From CBDCUW01 sp963734865 (GTDB lineage: Bacteria; Planctomycetota; Planctomycetia; Pirellulales; Pirellulaceae), in assembly GCA_963734865.1 (NCBI GenBank), contig CAVTIV010000023.1, positions 85,188 through 149,187 of the forward strand: a DNA stretch of 64,000 nucleotides. The letters run 5' to 3'. The position numbers and the translations under genes were made by a program. The notes beneath the pieces were generated by a model. The model was not told where the DNA came from. It saw only the letters and a list, made by a program, of their open reading frames with translations, and made no database searches. Below are positions 1 through 8,669 of the stretch, in pieces (the stretch's first letter is position 1; each line of letters opens with the position of its first letter).

Positions 1-3000
1 GACTGCCCCGTACTCGTCGCCGAACCTAACTTCGTCGGCCTCGCCCAATTCCTCATCCGCGAAATGGAGGAACAGCTCTTCGTCTTCGGCGGCTTCGCCG
101 CCGAACTCAACATCCGCACCGCGGCCAACTTGCGAACGTCTTTCCCATTGCCGCTCCGGCATCGCGGCCAGCGCCCTGACTTCACGCTGCAATGTTTCAC
201 GTCGGTCCGATTCGGCCAAAAGAAACTGGCTAACCGCGTGGGTGTCGGGACGGTACTGGAAAGTGCAACTTGTCATCTGCCGCACCGACGTCCTGCGTTC
301 GCCCGCACCAAAAAACGTATCGATCGCTCCCTGCACGTCGCCGAACAGGTTCAGCAAGTTGGTCTGCACAAGCGCCAAAGAAACCTCCGCTTGCACCGGA
401 TTGCCTTGTGGGTCGGTGACCCCGATGGCCACAGCCAGATCCTCGCCCGGTTGCAGGGTGGCGCGGTCAGGCTTCAGCGTCACGCGCAGACGCTGTGTGA
501 CGCGAAAACCACTCGACGCGGTGTAGAATCGGTTTCGATCCATCACCGCAACGGTCAAAGAGAAGTTTGGCGCCAGCTCCGCGGACATCGGAACCGCCAC
601 CTCGTTGTCCCCCTGCTTCAGGTTCACCAATCGATACCCAAGCACCGACGCGCCCTCGAAGGTCACCAGGGCCAGAGCAGGCTGTTCTCGCCAATGCACT
701 CGGATGGTGGCCGCTTCGCCAACCAGGTACGCATGCTTGTCCGACAAAATCCGCAACCGGACACTGTCTTTGTCACCCGAGATTCTGAGACGCTTTTGGC
801 CACTGACTTGGTTGTCAAACTGATCGGTACCGCTGGCCCGAACGAGATAAATTCCTCCATCCTCGATGGCTAGCGTTTTCCGGGCCTCGCCGCTCTCTTT
901 GTCGGTCGACACCTGGTGCGTGGCGACCAGCTTTTCTCCCTGTTTGCCGTCAACACTCGTTTGCAGGAACACCTCGACCTGCAACTTCGTTTCCACCGGC
1001 TTGCCGGCCGGATCGGTCACCTTGAACGTAGCGTCAAACGTTTCTCCGGCGATGTAAACCTCGCGCGACGACTCGACCCCCACGGCGAATCCGCGCGTCG
1101 CCAAGAAAACGGTTTGGCTGCTGCGAATCCCGCGATCGAGATACTGTACGTTGAGGGTAAGTGGCTGCGATTCGCTGAATTGCTGTGTGTCGAAAGCAAT
1201 CTTGATCTTTCCATCCTCATCGGTCGTGGCCGTGACCGTTTCGCTATCGGGACCAAATGTGTACTGCAGTCTTTCGCCTGCCAACGGTGTGCCGTAGTAG
1301 TACTTGACCGTGATCGAACCCTCGACCTTGTCGCCGCGAAAATAGACATCCTTGTCCAGATCAATCGCGATCTGCACCGGTTCCAAACGGTACTGGGTCA
1401 CCGTGAATCGCGTCTCGAAGGATAGCGAGCCCGTCGCATCATCGGCACCACTGGACGCCCGGTGAAGATGGACTCGGTAGTCGCCCTGGGGTGCAGTCTG
1501 GGGAAGAATCAAATGGTCATTGATCGTTCCGTAACCGTTGAGCGCGACATCTTTCGACTGAATCTGCCGCCCTCGTGCGTCGTAAACGTCCAGCTTGAAC
1601 TTTTCTCCCGGACGAAAAGTAAAGCGGTCCTGGTCCACCCAGCGGACGATCCCCTTGAGATTGACGAGCTGCCCAGCGCGATACGTGGGGCGGTCCGTAT
1701 ACAAGTATCCACGTGGCGTGAGCCCGACCGCGAAGTCGAGGCCATTCAAGCTGTTCACCGTTGAGGCGACATGACCTTGATGAACTGCGAAGACCCGCAG
1801 ATCATCGACGCTCTTCAGCTGATCAAAACCCTTCTGCAAGACGCCATCCTGATTCGTCAGTTCCTCGGCAAAAACATCCGAACCATCGCTAATCAACACG
1901 CTCACCGCTTCGACCGGCTTCCCGGTTCGCATGTTTTCGGCGAACAAGAACAACTCATTCCGGGATGCTTTGACGATCACGTCCAAATCACTCACAACGA
2001 CCATCGTCGTCACTTCCAGCTCTTCGCTGGACACGGTCACGGCCGTCACTCCGACGCCGTCGACGGGGATTTCGACATCGCTGTCGATGCGGCGGTACTG
2101 CTCGTATCCGGCCACGGCATGCACAAATTGCGAATCAGGATCGATCAACGCGATGTCCAGCGTCTCGATGCCGCTGGCCAAGTGCATCTTGCGAAAGTAG
2201 TCGGTCATGTCGACACGGTATGCTTTGACCGTAAGTTGTTGTAAGTTTCGCGTGGTGAGTTTGACGCGAGGTTTTTCGTCGCTGCGAAATTTTCTTTCGG
2301 TCACAATCTCTAATTGCGGTGTTGTCAGTCTGGCAATCCTCTGTCTCGCCTGTGGTTCTTGGTTTCCAGTGACCTCTTTGTAGGCTTCCAACGCATCTTT
2401 TAGTCGTCCCAAGCGATCCTCCAGCGTGACACCGATCATGTACGAGGCCTGCGACGCCTCGCCGCTGCCGGGATACTTGCTGACCACACGGCGCCAATCC
2501 GCGATCGCCTCCAAAAACAGTTTCTCACACTGGTCATCGACCTCGATCGATTGTGGCGAATCACCGCGATCGAGCGCCGATTTGATTCGCGCCAAATGTT
2601 TTTCTGCCGAGGCGGCGTATTTCATCTGGCCAAATCGATACAAAACTCCCGGTCCTCGCGGATCGAGCGGGTATTTGTTCAAGAACGTTTGCCACAAGTT
2701 ACGCGCCTGCTCATAGTGCTTGCCGCGTCGTGCGTCGTCGGCTTTTGCATATTCGGCATCCACGATCCACTTTTGCACATTCGCCCATTGCGCGTCGGTC
2801 GGATTTTTTTCCAAGAACTCGCTCCAAGCCTCGATCGCGTCGTCGAACTGCTGACCGGCGAGGTAAGCCTGACCGAGCAAGCGAAGGGCGACGGGCAGCT
2901 GATCCGATTGTTCATATTGCGGATTCTCGATCAGCAAACGCAAACGCTCGATTGCCCAGCGGTACCGCCCGTGATGGATGAAACCCTGTGCGACTTCCAA

Positions 3001-4011
3001 CTCGGCAAGCGGTGCGAGCTTGTGATCGGGATGGTCACGCAAGAACCGCTCCGCGGCCGCAACACCCAATTCCAGATCGCCGACTGAACCAGGTTGCGGA
3101 AGCCCATACGTGTGCGCAAGCCTGTACTCGGCTTTGGCTAAAAACTCTTTCGTCTTGGGGGATTGCTCACCCTGGAACTGCTTGGACAACGAGAGAAAGT
3201 CTTGCCAGGTCCGCCGTGCCATCATCGCCTGGCCAGCAGCCAATTGGACGGCGCCGAGACGAAATCGTGATTCCGCCTCAATCTCGATCGCGGCAGACGA
3301 TCCGGACTTCGGGTCCTGCTGGCCGTAATCGGTCAGAAATGCCTGGTAAGCGGCAATCGCTTCGGCGTGACTTCCGGTCTCTTCAAAACATCTCGCAATT
3401 CGGAATTGCAGTCGCTGCAGCAACTCGGCCGTCGGCTTCAACTTGACCGCTTCCTGGTAATAGCTGAGCGCCTGTTGGTAATCGGGTTTCTTCGCCTTGG
3501 ATGGATCATCGGCCGGAACGCCGACGTAGTAGCGATCGGCGAATTCCAGATAGATGCCTGCCAACTCATCTTTGCGCTGACGCGAAAGTAACCGCTCCGC
3601 CTCTTCCCGATAGATCTCACCGGCGCCAATGTACTGACGCCGATCGACGAATACGTTGGCCCGGCCAAATTTCGCGCGACTCTTCCAGAGGCTGTCGGGA
3701 TAGTCATTCTCGACCTTCTCGAAAACGGCGATCGCATCGTCCAGCTGACCGAGGTCTGTTAGCGCGAGCCCTTTCAGATACAACAAATAGTCCTTGTTAT
3801 CTTCAGCCGGTTCGATCAGCGCGGCGTCGATCGCTCGAATCGCTTCATCAAATGCGCGCGATTGCATCGCGTTGTGAATCGCCGATGGTATCGGTGGAAG
3901 ACTGGTCACGGCCACCGCTGGTGTGGCGACCTGCTCCGTCGGTTGGGCGGTGGCAGTCACGAGCAGCAACAACACGGGCAACGTGAACCCAATCAGACGG
4001 CTGATAAACAT
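1..4011 (-). CDS. TPR-containing alpha-2-macroglobulin family protein (C-terminus outside window)
   Basis: The minus frame is open from an ATG at 4011 to the window edge (1337 codons, no stop). It starts with a signal peptide (MFISRLIGFTLPVLLLL). About residues 40-430 read as TPR-like helical repeats (for example DSLWKSRAKFGRAN and AYLAGQQFDDAIEAW). From about residue 440 it becomes beta-rich, with the macroglobulin hallmark YTDRPTYRAGQ near residue 767 and further MG-type modules (LQPGEDLAVAIGVTDPQGNPV). The last 45 residues seen are very acidic and resemble a bait or linker region. In bacterial A2M proteins the thioester and C-terminal domains would follow, so they should lie left of the window. 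Likely an exported protease-trapping or envelope protein. The N-terminal TPR fusion is typical of planctomycete versions but not of E. coli YfaS. Function is inferred from the family. Confidence 0.85.
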   Translation of the reverse strand, partial: MFISRLIGFTLPVLLLLVTATAQPTEQVATPAVAVTSLPPIPSAIHNAMQSRAFDEAIRAIDAALIEPAEDNKDYLLYLKGLALTDLGQLDDAIAVFEKVENDYPDSLWKSRAKFGRANVFVDRRQYIGAGEIYREEAERLLSRQRKDELAGIYLEFADRYYVGVPADDPSKAKKPDYQQALSYYQEAVKLKPTAELLQRLQFRIARCFEETGSHAEAIAAYQAFLTDYGQQDPKSGSSAAIEIEAESRFRLGAVQLAAGQAMMARRTWQDFLSLSKQFQGEQSPKTKEFLAKAEYRLAHTYGLPQPGSVGDLELGVAAAERFLRDHPDHKLAPLAELEVAQGFIHHGRYRWAIERLRLLIENPQYEQSDQLPVALRLLGQAYLAGQQFDDAIEAWSEFLEKNPTDAQWANVQKWIVDAEYAKADDARRGKHYEQARNLWQTFLNKYPLDPRGPGVLYRFGQMKYAASAEKHLARIKSALDRGDSPQSIEVDDQCEKLFLEAIADWRRVVSKYPGSGEASQASYMIGVTLEDRLGRLKDALEAYKEVTGNQEPQARQRIARLTTPQLEIVTERKFRSDEKPRVKLTTRNLQQLTVKAYRVDMTDYFRKMHLASGIETLDIALIDPDSQFVHAVAGYEQYRRIDSDVEIPVDGVGVTAVTVSSEELEVTTMVVVSDLDVIVKASRNELFLFAENMRTGKPVEAVSVLISDGSDVFAEELTNQDGVLQKGFDQLKSVDDLRVFAVHQGHVASTVNSLNGLDFAVGLTPRGYLYTDRPTYRAGQLVNLKGIVRWVDQDRFTFRPGEKFKLDVYDARGRQIQSKDVALNGYGTINDHLILPQTAPQGDYRVHLHRASSGADDATGSLSFETRFTVTQYRLEPVQIAIDLDKDVYFRGDKVEGSITVKYYYGTPLAGERLQYTFGPDSETVTATTDEDGKIKIAFDTQQFSESQPLTLNVQYLDRGIRSSQTVFLATRGFAVGVESSREVYIAGETFDATFKVTDPAGKPVETKLQVEVFLQTSVDGKQGEKLVATHQVSTDKESGEARKTLAIEDGGIYLVRASGTDQFDNQVSGQKRLRISGDKDSVRLRILSDKHAYLVGEAATIRVHWREQPALALVTFEGASVLGYRLVNLKQGDNEVAVPMSAELAPNFSLTVAVMDRNRFYTASSGFRVTQRLRVTLKPDRATLQPGEDLAVAIGVTDPQGNPVQAEVSLALVQTNLLNLFGDVQGAIDTFFGAGERRTSVRQMTSCTFQYRPDTHAVSQFLLAESDRRETLQREVRALAAMPERQWERRSQVGRGADVEFGGEAAEDEELFLHFADEELGEADEVRFGDEYGAV

Positions 4012-4336
4012 TTTCGCAATTCCTCGGAAATCAAAACAGCAACCATGGCGATCATTCGACGTGTAGAACCCCATCAACGCGTCACCAAGTCCAACGATTA
4101 GCCTAACAGTCTGTTAGGCTGATTGCGTCAAAATCCATCGCATTTTCAGACTGCCGATGCGATGATTTCACCCGTCTGGACCGGGATCCGAAAACGCCAG
4201 CCCTCAGCCCCGGACGGCAAACCGACTGGGGCACATCCGCGGCGGGCAACGCGCCCATCCGCGTCGGCGTGTCTCGGGACCAGCCCGCCGGCGTGAAAGA
4301 GAAGAAGTCAGTGACGCGCCGGTGCCCGGCCGAGGG
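4012..4336. other. Intergenic region upstream of the A2M gene
   Basis: These 325 bases lie between the stop of the coiled-coil gene and the start of the A2M gene, both on the minus strand. The only structure seen is the palindrome at 4100-4120, about 90 bases upstream of the A2M start codon. No convincing ORF is seen. Confidence 0.5.
4100..4120. promoter_or_regulatory. Perfect 21-base palindrome upstream of the A2M gene
   Basis: The arms AGCCTAACAG and CTGTTAGGCT are exact reverse complements around a single T. It lies about 90 bases upstream of the A2M start. No T-run follows on either strand, so an operator-type protein binding site is more likely than an intrinsic terminator. No regulator can be named. 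Confidence 0.4.
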
Positions 4337-5092
4337 TCATTGAACCTGGCCACCGGAGATCGGACCACCAGAGATCGGACCACCAGAGATCGGGCCACCG
4401 GAGATCGGGCCACCGGAGATCGGACCACCAGAGACCTGTTCACCGGCAACGCTCGCCGGTTCGGCGGATCCACTCATTTTTTGATGCAGTTCCAGCCGCG
4501 ATCGCGCACGAAGCAATTCGTTTCGGGCCAGATCGACGTCGATCGTTTGCAGATCCAATCCGTCGGTGGAAGTGTAGCCCTTGGCCACCATCAGCTGCAG
4601 CTGTTGCTGCTTCTGCGATTCTTCCACCAGCCGACGTTGGGCGTAAGCCACGTCCGTTTCCAACACCAACGATCGGTCGGCGTGTGCGGCTCGAGCAAGA
4701 TCGAGTTGCGCACGCGCTCGCACCAATCCCAAACGGTCGCCGGCAACTTGCAATTCCGATGCTTCGCCGTCCTTGAACGCTTGCTCGCTTACCGCCAATC
4801 GCGTTTCGGCAAAGCTCAACGCCGCCTCGGACTCGACGACGGTGAATGCAGGAAACTGCCCACTCGAAAAAGACTGCCGTTCCAGGCGTTGGACTCGAGA
4901 ACGGAGACCATCGATCATTTGCTGCAGTCGCAACACCTCCGCCTGCCGAGACACTCGCTCGTCACTCGTTCGATTTCGGAACAAACTTCCTGGAGGACGG
5001 TTCGCGGACGGAGGCTGCGTCTGGCCCGGCTGGCTGTGAAACGCCACCAGACAGGCGACAATGACGATTCGAGACGAAACGGAATAATTCAT
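4337..5092 (-). CDS. Secreted coiled-coil protein with a C-terminal GGPIS repeat tail
   Basis: A 251-residue protein starting at MNYSVSSRIVIVACLV. This ATG has GATGAGGATTCC just upstream, and the longer ORF start has no such site. After the signal peptide, residues about 50-210 are charged, helical and heptad-like (LRLQQMIDGLRSRVQRLE; ARAQLDLARAAHADR). They weakly resemble the helical hairpins of outer-membrane efflux (TolC-type) proteins, but the protein is far too short to be one. The C-terminus is a run of five GGPIS units encoded by a perfect 15-base tandem repeat. No family is recognised. It sits between citrate synthase and the A2M gene on the same strand with wide gaps, so co-transcription is uncertain. 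Confidence 0.6.
   Translation of the reverse strand: MNYSVSSRIVIVACLVAFHSQPGQTQPPSANRPPGSLFRNRTSDERVSRQAEVLRLQQMIDGLRSRVQRLERQSFSSGQFPAFTVVESEAALSFAETRLAVSEQAFKDGEASELQVAGDRLGLVRARAQLDLARAAHADRSLVLETDVAYAQRRLVEESQKQQQLQLMVAKGYTSTDGLDLQTIDVDLARNELLRARSRLELHQKMSGSAEPASVAGEQVSGGPISGGPISGGPISGGPISGGPISGGQVQ
4350..4434 (-). repeat. 15-base tandem repeat inside the coiled-coil gene
   Basis: Five full copies and one partial copy of ccaccRgagatcggR (plus strand) encode the repeated GGPIS pentapeptide at the C-terminus of the 4337-5092 gene. Copies differ only at two purine positions that are silent or nearly so. The copy number is probably variable by slippage. Confidence 0.9.
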
Positions 5093-5215
5093 GGAATCCT
5101 CATCACTTTGCAGGTCGTGAAAACGGCGGAACCGAGGCACGGACAGCCGTTGCTGGTAGACCGTGGGCCCAAACCAGCAAAGCGCCGCAGCGACAGGCCG
5201 CACCGAATGACTGAC

Positions 5216-6536
5216 CTATGAACGATGATCGATCGATACGAAGTCGCGCTCCGTCGCTCCGGTATAGATCTGGCGTGGACGATTGATCCGCTTGTGGGGA
5301 TTGGCGTGCATCTCACGCCAATGGGCGATCCAACCCGGTAAACGGCCAATCGCAAATAGCACCGTGAACATTTGGATCGGAATCCCGAGTGCTCGGTAGA
5401 TCACGCCGGAATAGAAGTCGACGTTGGGATAGAGTTTCCGCTCGATGAAGTATTCGTCCCGCAACGCGACGTCGGCGAGCTGTTGGGCGACCTCAAACAG
5501 AGGATCGTCCAGATCGAGCTTGGCCAACAGTTTGTCACAACTGGCCTGAATGATCTTAGCCCGGGGATCAAAGTTCTTGTAGACACGATGCCCAAAGCCC
5601 ATCAACCGGAAACCGTTTTCCTTGTCCTTGGCCATGTCGACATACTTTTTGACATTGCCACCATCGGCCGCAATCTTTTCCAGCATGTTCACGCAAGCTT
5701 CGTTCGCACCACCGTGCAGCGGACCCCATCAGCGCCCCAATTCCTGCGGAGATCGAGGCGAACAGGTTGGCGTTGCTGCTACCAACCATTCGCACGGTCG
5801 ATGTGCTGCAATTCTGTTCGTGATCGGCGTGCACGATCAGCAGCAGGTTGAGCGCGTCGGCAAAGTCCGGGTCGACCATGTATTCGTGAGCCGGGGTCGC
5901 AAACATCATGTGCAGAAAGTTTTCACAATAGGCCAGATTATTGTTCGGGTAAATGAACGGCTGGCCCATCGACTTCTTGTAGCTGTACGCGGCAATCGTC
6001 GGCAACTTGGCAAGCAGACGAAAAATCGATATCTCGACTTGCTCATGATCCGTCGGATCCATCGAGTCCTGATAGAAAGTCGACAGCGCGCCGACGACAC
6101 TGCTGAGGATCGCCATCGGGTGCGCGTCGCGAGGAAAGCCGTTATAAAACGATCGCATGTCCTCGTGAATCATCGTGTGTTCGCGTATCCCCGCTCGAAA
6201 GGAGGACGCTTGCTGGGCATTGGGCAGCTCACCGTAAATCAGCAGATACGCCGTTTCGATGAAGTCGGATTGCAAAGCGAGCTGTTCGATCGGATAGCCA
6301 CGATACCTCAGAATCCCCTCTTCGCCGTTCAGGAAGGTGATCGCGCTCTGTGTGCTGCCGGTGTTGACAAAACCTTCATCCAGTGTGATCAAACCCGATT
6401 CGCTTCGTAACCGGCTGATATCGATCGCTCGCTCGCCCTCGGTCCCTTCGACGACCGGCAGTTCCAATTCCTTGTCGCCGTATATCAGTCTCGCAGAGTC
6501 GGTTTCTTTTAAGTCCAAGTTGGCTGTCGTGCTCAT
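5216..6536 (-). CDS. gltA: Citrate synthase (frame broken by one extra base)
   Basis: Type II citrate synthase, condensing acetyl-CoA and oxaloacetate in the TCA cycle. Start MSTTANLDLKETDSARL at 6536 fits the family. The N-terminal part carries LDEGFVNTGSTQS, ILRYRGYPIEQL and the active-site region LNLLLIVHADHEQNCSTSTVR. The C-terminal part carries NGFRLMGFGHRVYKNFDPRA and ends TERDFVSIDHRS. The two parts are in different frames: the expected GALWGPLHGGANEACVNM is interrupted by one extra T (plus strand) at about 5729. With that base removed the product is about 439 residues, the normal length. As the gene is a single-copy core enzyme by expectation, a sequencing error is more likely than a true pseudogene. 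Confidence 0.92.
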
Positions 6537-6797
6537 CAGCGGTTCCGAAAGTGGCTCGTTGAACGGTGGGTCGGCGTGGCGAGGAGAGATCCCCACAGCC
6601 TCTAAGCAGTGTAGCCGTGTGACCAGCAAGCGACAATCAGCGGGCAAGATGATACGCCTGCGAATTCGTCTTCCCCCCAAAACGGACGCCTCGCTTCGTC
6701 CGCGGATTTCAAACAAATACCGTCGCCCCGAGAGGCCCGGACTGGAGCGTGCGACGAATTGACCGAGACCGCCCGCAGGTTCGTTATCCGGACAAGG

Positions 6798-8084
6798 CTA
6801 GCCGACCTTCTGGTCCTGCAAATGGACCCTGCGAATTCGCATCGATTCGATTTTTCGACTACTGGCTTTCAGAATCTCGATCTCCGCATCGCCGATCGAG
6901 AGTCGATGCCCCGCCTCGGGAATCACCCCGGTATGGTAAAGCACATAACCGGCAACCGTTTCGTAATCGTCACTCTCGGGCAGGTCCCAGTCAAGCGTTT
7001 CGTTGAGATCGTCGATCATCACCCGGCCGTCCACTTCCACCGTTGCATCGTCAATGATGGCGATCCCAAATTCTTCGTGCTCGTCAGACTCGTCGACGAT
7101 CTCGCCAACGATTTCCTCCAACGCGTCCTCGATCGTGACAACGCCGGCGGTTTGCTGATACTCATCCAACACGATTGCCATATGAGAGCGACTATGAAGG
7201 AACTCGCGCAACAACAACTCGACACTGCGGTCGATCGGGACCGTCCAGGGGCGGCGGATGGTTTCGGCGAGTGACTGACTCTCCAGTCGATTGGTTGCCA
7301 GCAACGGCAGCAGATCCTTCACATACAACACACCGACAACATGGTCCAGCGTCCGTTCATAAACCGGAAATCGAGTTCGACCCGCAGTGACCACCGTCTT
7401 CAAAATCTCGTCCCAACTTGCTGCCGCATTGATCGCGTCAACATCACCGCGTGGCGTCATGATGTGACCCACCGTGTCTTCATGCAGCGTCATCACTCCT
7501 TGAATCATCTCGCGAACGCCGGGACCGAAGAACCCTTCACGGGTACCCGCGGTCACAATCGTGCGGATCTCGTCTTCCAGTTGCTCTTCGTCCTCGTCGT
7601 CGTTCTCTTTCGTACCGGTCAAACGCCGCGTCACAAGCTCGACAAGCTCTCCGGGTGCCGACAGGGGATGCATGAACGTCGATAGCGAACGCCAAAACGG
7701 CCACGAATGATAGAGCACCTGAGTCGATGCGAATCGAGTGACCGCGGCGGGCAACCAAACGTGGATCAACATCATCAAACCGCCGGCAGCAATGGCCCAG
7801 GTGATCAAACGTTGCTGCGATTGCAAACCATCACCTACGAAAATCGCCGCCGTACCCGAGATCAGGAACAGCACGGTACCGATCATCCGCAAATACTCGC
7901 TGCCGCGGATCGCGGCCTCTTGATGGTCAAGGACCGCCCCGAAACGTTCGCGGTTCTTCTTCAGACGACAATACGCCTCGAGTGACCGGCCAGCGAATCG
8001 ATCGAGCAATTCGCCCCCCAGTCCGCCGACACTGCTGAACACAAAACCGACCAACGACAACGTCCACCATCCGACAACGCTCAC
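6798..8084 (-). CDS. CNNM/CorC-HlyC family membrane protein with CBS pair
   Basis: A 428-residue protein with the hemolysin-C/CorC layout. An N-terminal membrane part (residues 1-150) has hydrophobic segments such as MIGTVLFLISGTAAIF and WAIAAGGLMMLIHVWL. A cytosolic CBS pair (about 205-330) contains HIMTPRGDVDAI and TRFPVYERTLDHVVGVLYVKD. The C-terminal transporter-associated (CorC_HlyC) domain contains LDEYQQTAGVVTIEDALEEIVGEI. The family is linked to Mg/Co efflux, though substrates are often unproven. Its start overlaps the ybeY stop by 4 bases (ATGA-type coupling), so it is the last gene of the phoH-pgpH-ybeY operon, an order conserved in many bacteria. Confidence 0.88.
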   Translation of the reverse strand: MSVVGWWTLSLVGFVFSSVGGLGGELLDRFAGRSLEAYCRLKKNRERFGAVLDHQEAAIRGSEYLRMIGTVLFLISGTAAIFVGDGLQSQQRLITWAIAAGGLMMLIHVWLPAAVTRFASTQVLYHSWPFWRSLSTFMHPLSAPGELVELVTRRLTGTKENDDEDEEQLEDEIRTIVTAGTREGFFGPGVREMIQGVMTLHEDTVGHIMTPRGDVDAINAAASWDEILKTVVTAGRTRFPVYERTLDHVVGVLYVKDLLPLLATNRLESQSLAETIRRPWTVPIDRSVELLLREFLHSRSHMAIVLDEYQQTAGVVTIEDALEEIVGEIVDESDEHEEFGIAIIDDATVEVDGRVMIDDLNETLDWDLPESDDYETVAGYVLYHTGVIPEAGHRLSIGDAEIEILKASSRKIESMRIRRVHLQDQKVG

Positions 8085-8605
8085 GCCGGGTCCTCCGTTT
8101 GGCTGCTGGCGGCCATCTCGGTATCGGCGCCAAACAGAACAACGTCGTCGATCCCCAAGCCGATCAAGATATCACGCTCCGCTTTCCGCATTTCCTCTCG
8201 GGCGACAGGCTGCTGGTCATCCATTCCCGCAATATGAAGCGTGCCATGAACCACGTACAACAACAATTCGCTGCTCTGCGACCAACCGATCTCGCGAGAT
8301 TTGCGCCGCGCCGTGTCAATGCTGATCACCATCTCACCTTCCAAGTACGGCCGCCGGTTGTGATAGCAAAAACTGATCACATCCGTCGGGTAGTCGTGGC
8401 CAAGGTGTTTTTGATTGATGGCTTGAATGGCGTTGTCATCGGTGACACGAATTCCGATCTTGCCTTCGTAAAACCGTCGCTCGTTTGCCGCCGCGAGTAC
8501 CGCCTCTCGCAATCGCGGTTGATCAATGGATTCGATCGATTGGGGCGATTCGATCAACGGGGGATCGATGTTGATCTCGACTTCGATCAAGGGCGTGTTT
8601 GCCAC
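8081..8605 (-). CDS. ybeY: Endoribonuclease YbeY (rRNA maturation factor)
   Basis: YbeY is a metal-dependent single-strand endoRNase in 16S rRNA 3'-end maturation and ribosome quality control. The protein shows the family core (IGIRVTDDNAIQAINQKH, YPTDVISFCY) and the zinc motif as VVHGTLHIAGMDDQ. The first two His ligands are present, and the usual third His is Asp here. The chosen GTG start at 8605 has AGAGG nine bases upstream and gives a normal 174-residue protein beginning VANTPLIEVEIN. A longer ORF from 8755 would overlap pgpH by 86 bases and add 50 unconserved residues. Flanked by pgpH and the CNNM gene. Confidence 0.87.
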   Translation of the reverse strand: MANTPLIEVEINIDPPLIESPQSIESIDQPRLREAVLAAANERRFYEGKIGIRVTDDNAIQAINQKHLGHDYPTDVISFCYHNRRPYLEGEMVISIDTARRKSREIGWSQSSELLLYVVHGTLHIAGMDDQQPVAREEMRKAERDILIGLGIDDVVLFGADTEMAASSQTEDPA

Positions 8606-8669
8606 AAACGGACGCCTCTGTGTGCTCGCATTTTGGAATGGGTCTGCTTGATCGCTCAATGTTTCGCGA

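Noticed and set aside
64..3986. Long plus-strand open frames over the first 4 kb
   Set aside because: They are antisense to the continuous A2M frame, are rich in Arg/His, and show no family pattern.
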